This document shows, one piece after another, positions 60,259 through 64,000 of a stretch of DNA of 64,000 nt. Source of the DNA: Limnohabitans sp. Jir61 (GTDB taxonomy: Bacteria; Pseudomonadota; Gammaproteobacteria; Burkholderiales; Burkholderiaceae_C); the NCBI RefSeq assembly GCF_003063545.1, contig NZ_NESD01000001.1, forward strand, positions 558,001 to 622,000. The letters run 5' to 3'. The notes under the pieces were generated by a model. It searched no databases and was not told the origin of the DNA. It saw nothing but the letters and a program-made list of their open reading frames with translations. Both the position numbers and the translations under genes were made by a program. Numbering within the stretch: the first letter of the stretch is position 1; each line of letters begins with the position of its first letter.

Positions 60259-61643
60259 AGCGGTCGTTCAAGGTTCATTTATTCCTACGCTTGTTGGTGA
60301 TCATCTTCGTGATCATTGGTGCGAATCGCATGATTGCCCAGCATTTTTTATCGGAGCAACTGCGCGAACAAATTCATCAAGAAATGGGGCTTGCCTTGAG
60401 TCGTTGCGATGCCTCGATCAACGACCGACAAGCTTTTTTGAATTGTTTTAAAGCGCATGAGCCAGGAAGCTTGTTGAGCAATGTGGCTGACTACTATGTC
60501 ATTTGTTCTGCGACTGCTAAGTTGTCGGATGTGCGTCAAGAAGTCTGTCGACATGAAGACCAAGTTGATTTTTGGCTCAGCAAAGCGTCATTTGTCCAAG
60601 ATGATCTTCAGTTTTCTAGTGGTGAAGTTTCAGAGCAGTTGTGGATGGCTGTGAAATTTTCTGCCCGCCAAGTCGGATCGGAAATATGGATCAAACAAAC
60701 CGATGCCGATCGCATCGTCTCTCAAATGTGGGCGCTACGCGATCGCAATTTGATACGTGTGTTCCCAATTATTTTGTTCATGGTTTTTCTGTTAAATATC
60801 TACATCACGCGCGAACTGATGAAGCCTGTCAATCGTATTCAAGACACGATGTCAGGGCTCAACGCTTCTAATTTGGATCGATCCATGCCGTTGGATGCGC
60901 CATATCGAGAGTTCGAAAAAATCGTAGAGGTGTTCGTAGATTTGCGTGTGCGCTTAAGCAGTAGTTTCAACAAAGCTCGTCGATTTGCGTCTGATGCTTC
61001 CCATGAGTTGCGCACGCCGCTGACAATTTTGCGAGGCAACGCTGAAAAATTGATACGTGATTTACCTCTTGGCTCGGATGCACAAATTCGTGTCCGTTCA
61101 ATGGGTGATGAAGTTGAACGGTTAATTGACATCACCGAAAAATTGCTTCTCTTATCACGTGCGGACGCCAATGGCCTACAACAAAATTTATCTGATGTGA
61201 ATTTGAGTGACTTGTTGACTCAGTTGATTCATGACGCGCATTCGTTTCAATCAAGTTTGAAGATCTTGAGTGACATTGAGCCTGATGTGATGTGGCGATG
61301 CGACAAAACGTTAGTACGCCAATTGATCAGCAATTTGTACACCAATGCTGTGAACTACAACTTAGCCAATGGATGGTTACGAATTGTTCTCAAGCGGACG
61401 CCAGGGCAGTTTGAACTCACGATTGAAAATCCGACAGAGACCCTGCCATCTGATTTGACTGATCACGCTTTTGAGCGCTTCTATCGAGGGGATGCTTCAC
61501 ATGCACGACACATTGATGGTTTGGGCTTGGGATTGAGCATCTGCCTAGAAATTGCGCATTTGCACCAAGGATCTCTTAACTTAAGTGTTACACAGAAGCA
61601 GGCCGTACTAGTGCGTTTAAAGGCACCACTCTCGAGTCGTTAA
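60255..61643 (+). CDS. Sensor histidine kinase
   Basis: A 462-residue membrane kinase. Membrane helices lie at about residues 9-25 and 165-185, with a periplasmic sensor of about 140 residues between them that contains four cysteines (Cys51, Cys64, Cys84, Cys98) and several His, and no recognised sensor family. A HAMP linker (186-236) leads to HisKA with phospho-acceptor His250 (ASHELRTPL), then HATPase boxes NLYTNAVNY, FERFYRGD and GLGLGLSICLEIAHLHQG. It is translationally coupled to the response regulator. The Cys set suggests redox or metal sensing, which is inference. Confidence 0.92.
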   Translation: MKRSFKVHLFLRLLVIIFVIIGANRMIAQHFLSEQLREQIHQEMGLALSRCDASINDRQAFLNCFKAHEPGSLLSNVADYYVICSATAKLSDVRQEVCRHEDQVDFWLSKASFVQDDLQFSSGEVSEQLWMAVKFSARQVGSEIWIKQTDADRIVSQMWALRDRNLIRVFPIILFMVFLLNIYITRELMKPVNRIQDTMSGLNASNLDRSMPLDAPYREFEKIVEVFVDLRVRLSSSFNKARRFASDASHELRTPLTILRGNAEKLIRDLPLGSDAQIRVRSMGDEVERLIDITEKLLLLSRADANGLQQNLSDVNLSDLLTQLIHDAHSFQSSLKILSDIEPDVMWRCDKTLVRQLISNLYTNAVNYNLANGWLRIVLKRTPGQFELTIENPTETLPSDLTDHAFERFYRGDASHARHIDGLGLGLSICLEIAHLHQGSLNLSVTQKQAVLVRLKAPLSSR

Positions 61644-61652
61644 ATTTTCTGA

Positions 61653-61696
61653 AAATGACAAATGTGTCATTTATTCTGTCTATGACATAGTTGTCA
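61653..61696. promoter_or_regulatory. Two palindromic sites in the promoter region of the TerB gene
   Basis: Site 1 is AAATGACA-N4-TGTCATTT (61653-61672), an 8-bp-arm perfect palindrome containing ATGAC-N6-GTCAT. Site 2 is TGACA-N4-TGTCA (61683-61696), that is ATGAC-N6-GTCAC. Their centres are 27 bases apart. A further lone ATGAC half-site occurs at 61714-61718. The same ATGAC-N6-GTCAT pattern precedes the response regulator gene, so these are likely binding sites of that regulator. Confidence 0.65.
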
Positions 61697-61730
61697 CCCA
61701 AAAAATTACCAAAATGACTAAATTGGGTTC

Positions 61731-63698
61731 ATGGCAGCCCTACCCCTTGAAATCAATCCGTTAGAAAGTGTTGGCAGTGAAAGCGATTTCACTGTGGTGG
61801 GTGCAGGCGAAGAAATATTGCTAACGCCGTATTTAACGCTCGCGTGCGCCCTGCTTTACATGATGGCGGCAGACGGGAAATTAGGTGACCAAGAGAGTAG
61901 CCATCTACAAGGCGTATTGGGGGGGGATGACAAGGTCCTTGCTTATGCCGTGCGCTACGTACAAACTGTTCCGCTGGATAAATTTTTAATTGATGCCCCA
62001 GAAGTTCTGAGTACAAAAGACAAGTGGTGCATTTTGGTCAACGTCTGCGATGCGTTGTTATCTGATGGCCATGCTGATGAAGAAGAACTGGCATTGTTTG
62101 CTCGCCTGATCACTGCGTTTGGGATCAGTGAACAGACGTTCAAGCCTTATTTAAAGATATTGAACCTTAAGAACGACAAGACTGTCTTGGGACGTTACAC
62201 GGGTGTGAAGGAAGAGCGGCAGTCCATGACGCCGCATTTCGCACTTGCTGTCTCGTTGTTATATATGTTGACGGCGGATGGCTCGATTGGCGCGGAAGAG
62301 ATTGGTCAGTTAGAAGCAGTAATTGGTGAGTTTGATGGATTGCAAGCAGTCGCTTTGAAATACGTCCGCTCAGTCAAATTGAAACCGTTTTTAAGCGAAG
62401 CTGCTGTAGTTCTTAAGCCCGAGCAAAAGATTTACATCCTCACCAATGTGTGTGATTCGATGATGGCAGATGGATCTGTGGCGCGTCTGGAAGACAAGGT
62501 TTTTGTCTCCATGCTCAATGGATTCGGCATCACTGAAAAATCTTTTGCAATTTATCAAAAGGTCATAGAGACAAAAAATTTCAAGCCGTTTGACTGCACG
62601 TTTAAAAATCGCAGTATGCAGACATTGGGTATCGGTGGAGCCAATGGTGATGGGCCAACCGTACAAAATGAACAAGCAGGTGCCAACGGCCAAAAAATCG
62701 CTTCAGATGGCTTAGGTGATGCAGCCAATCAAGGCGTCTGGGACGCTTCTAATGAAGAGCTAGTGATGTCTAGCTTCATCAGCAAAACAATGCAAGAGAA
62801 CATCCAAAGCGTAAAGGATGATTTCGGTTCTCAAGACAACGTTGTGCAAATCGGACGCAATGCAACGGATGAGCTCAATCTTCAGAAAATTGATGCCGAC
62901 GGCGGTGAAAAAAATAGGCAAAAACTTGGCGATGATGTGGGTCCTGATAACCGACAAAAGCTAGATGATCAGTCAGATCTAAAAAATAGACAGAAATTAT
63001 CGCAAGAGGCGGAGGGCTTAAATCGTCAACAGCTCTTGGATGAGCAGATTGCTGCAAATCACCAGACCATAGACTTGAATGCTTCAGTTGTGAATCGTGC
63101 GGTTATTCCACCTGAGGTGCGCATGCAAAATATCGAAGAGGTCGTTCAGGAAGTCACGGAACGACTAGATTCTTTTGAGCAAAAAAATTACAGTTTTTTA
63201 CAGATCGGCCGTGTCGAACGTTACGACGATTCATTTGCGTTGATCGACGAAAGTGATTCAGGGCTTAATCGTCAATTGATAAATGAGTCCTACTCGCGGA
63301 TGGGGATTGGGGCATTCTTTGCAAAAGCTGCTTCAACAACTCAGGCTGTGGATGCCACATTGGGATCCAATCAGTTGATCCACATGACGTCACATCAGCA
63401 GGTGCATGCTGATGGCGCATTGATGTCGCATCTAAAGAATTCTGAGATGGGTGCTAAGTCCAATCGACAGAAAGTTAGAAGTTCAGCATGGCCGCAACAG
63501 GCTTTAGGTTCTGCGCGACTTAAAAAGCTGAACTTTGTTCACTTGTTTGCAGCTTTTGCACTTTTGACATTTGCTGCGCCAATTAGCACTAAACCAGTTT
63601 TAAGTCGTGCTGCAATTGGTCATTTAGTGGTGATTTATTCGGAGGTGGCCGCGCAACAAGCCCTGGTAGATCGAGCTCTGACGCCCAGCGATCGATAA
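61731..63698 (+). CDS. Tandem TerB-domain, dodecapeptide-repeat, C-terminally membrane-anchored protein
   Basis: A 655-residue protein I do not recognise as a whole. Residues 30-148 and 166-282 are two TerB-like (tellurite-resistance) helical domains, each with two acidic loops of the TerB type: MAADGKLGDQE, LLSDGHADEEE, LTADGSIGAEE and MMADGSVARLED. Residues 383-466 are seven 12-residue repeats starting N-R-Q-K-L/I; isolated copies (LNRQLI, SNRQKV) occur later. A single hydrophobic segment (about 601-620, FVHLFAAFALLTFAA) lies near the C-terminus, with no N-terminal signal, so it may be tail-anchored in the inner membrane with the TerB domains in the cytoplasm. Its promoter shares palindromes with the adjacent two-component genes. 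TerB domains bind metal and associate with membrane stress complexes; the function here is unknown. Confidence 0.8.
   Translation: MAALPLEINPLESVGSESDFTVVGAGEEILLTPYLTLACALLYMMAADGKLGDQESSHLQGVLGGDDKVLAYAVRYVQTVPLDKFLIDAPEVLSTKDKWCILVNVCDALLSDGHADEEELALFARLITAFGISEQTFKPYLKILNLKNDKTVLGRYTGVKEERQSMTPHFALAVSLLYMLTADGSIGAEEIGQLEAVIGEFDGLQAVALKYVRSVKLKPFLSEAAVVLKPEQKIYILTNVCDSMMADGSVARLEDKVFVSMLNGFGITEKSFAIYQKVIETKNFKPFDCTFKNRSMQTLGIGGANGDGPTVQNEQAGANGQKIASDGLGDAANQGVWDASNEELVMSSFISKTMQENIQSVKDDFGSQDNVVQIGRNATDELNLQKIDADGGEKNRQKLGDDVGPDNRQKLDDQSDLKNRQKLSQEAEGLNRQQLLDEQIAANHQTIDLNASVVNRAVIPPEVRMQNIEEVVQEVTERLDSFEQKNYSFLQIGRVERYDDSFALIDESDSGLNRQLINESYSRMGIGAFFAKAASTTQAVDATLGSNQLIHMTSHQQVHADGALMSHLKNSEMGAKSNRQKVRSSAWPQQALGSARLKKLNFVHLFAAFALLTFAAPISTKPVLSRAAIGHLVVIYSEVAAQQALVDRALTPSDR
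62877..63128 (+). repeat. Seven 36-bp in-frame repeats encoding N-R-Q-K-L dodecapeptides
   Basis: Residues 383-466 of the TerB protein fall into seven units of exactly 12 residues: NLQKIDADGGEK, NRQKLGDDVGPD, NRQKLDDQSDLK, NRQKLSQEAEGL, NRQQLLDEQIAA, NHQTIDLNASVV and NRAVIPPEVRMQ. Positions 1-5 are conserved and positions 6-12 variable and mostly acidic. Codons differ between units, so the array is not a recent DNA duplication. Confidence 0.85.
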
Positions 63699-63755
63699 TC
63701 AATCCTGTCGACGTTGCTAAGCGTGGCATGCTCATGCGCATAAACTTGGCCGCTT

Positions 63756-64000
63756 ATGTTGATCCTCGGTATTGAATCTTCCTGTGACGAAACGGGTGTG
63801 GCACTGGTCCGCTCAGACGGCCATGCCTTACCCACGTTGTTGTCGCACGCGCTTTACAGTCAAGTGGCCATGCACGTGGCCTATGGTGGCGTCGTGCCCG
63901 AGTTGGCGAGTCGCGACCACATTCGACGCGTCATTCCGCTGGCGCGAGATGTAATGGCCGAGGCCAAACAAGCTTTGCAAGATGTCGACGTAGTGGCCTA
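63756..64000 (+). CDS. tsaD: tRNA N6-adenosine threonylcarbamoyltransferase TsaD (5' part, cut by window edge)
   Basis: Catalyses the last step of t6A37 synthesis on ANN-decoding tRNAs. The visible 81 residues are [18 protein letters not shown], then [32 protein letters not shown], matching the TsaD (YgjD/Gcp) N-terminus including the ATP-binding SCDET and the VPELASRxH region with the first metal-ligand His. The rest lies beyond the right edge. In many proteobacteria tsaD is divergent from rpsU directly; here 7.8 kb separates them. Confidence 0.96.
   Translation, partial: MLILGIESSCDETGVALVRSDGHALPTLLSHALYSQVAMHVAYGGVVPELASRDHIRRVIPLARDVMAEAKQALQDVDVVA

Overview
The window reads as chromosomal DNA of a betaproteobacterium, most likely a freshwater Comamonadaceae (Limnohabitans/Rhodoferax-like). 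The evidence is the gene content: BktB-type thiolase, Bug/TctC binding protein, HiPIP, vanillate demethylase, RluE, DarP-PmbA pair and a SRAP-variant clade typical of Burkholderiales. Coding density is very high, no gap between genes exceeds about 250 bases, and I saw no tRNA, rRNA, CRISPR array, insertion sequence or prophage.

Layout. 1-8.2 kb: a leftward efflux operon (TetR, periplasmic adaptor, RND pump, PIMT-like methyltransferase, rhodanese, TolC-like porin cut by the left edge), preceded by a YdcF/ElyC-like protein. 8.2-12.5 kb: MsrA, a ZnuD-like TonB receptor, PdxH, HiPIP, glyoxalase I. 12.5-25.6 kb: an aromatic-acid region with an enoyl-CoA hydratase-like protein, a 2-hydroxyacid dehydrogenase, a LigW-type 5-carboxyvanillate decarboxylase, a Bug binding protein, a class A flavin hydroxylase, an alpha/beta hydrolase, a GntR regulator, a complete LivKHMGF-type ABC importer, VanA and a stand-alone ferredoxin. 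A simple reading is uptake of lignin-derived methoxy-aromatic acids, decarboxylation to vanillate by the LigW-type enzyme, and O-demethylation by VanA.

25.6-43.4 kb is mostly housekeeping: RhlE, EttA, an HTH-receiver protein, a luciferase-like monooxygenase with a MesD-type core methionine synthase, a bacteriohemerythrin, an LplT-like MFS protein, BktB, two pseudouridine synthases, a SRAP protein with an altered active site, a nitroreductase, GlnS and UppP. 43.4-55.9 kb carries a hydrolase, the proteasome-like peptidase Anbu, MutS (with a 102-bp palindromic element inserted in frame), SuhB, TrmJ, CysE, Mog, DarP, PmbA, a lipase, a DUF4118 membrane protein, a MipA/OmpV protein, YqeY and RpsU.

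55.9-64 kb: BaiN-like flavoprotein, CobA, YbiB, then the most unusual locus: a FlaG-like orphan, an OmpR-type response regulator and histidine kinase with four periplasmic cysteines, and a 655-residue protein with two TerB-like domains, seven tandem 12-residue repeats and a C-terminal membrane segment. The same palindrome (ATGAC-N6-GTCAT) lies before the regulator gene and, in two copies, before the TerB gene, so these genes probably form one regulated system. The block from 56.1 to 63.7 kb separates rpsU from tsaD, which are divergent neighbours in many proteobacteria. tsaD runs off the right edge.
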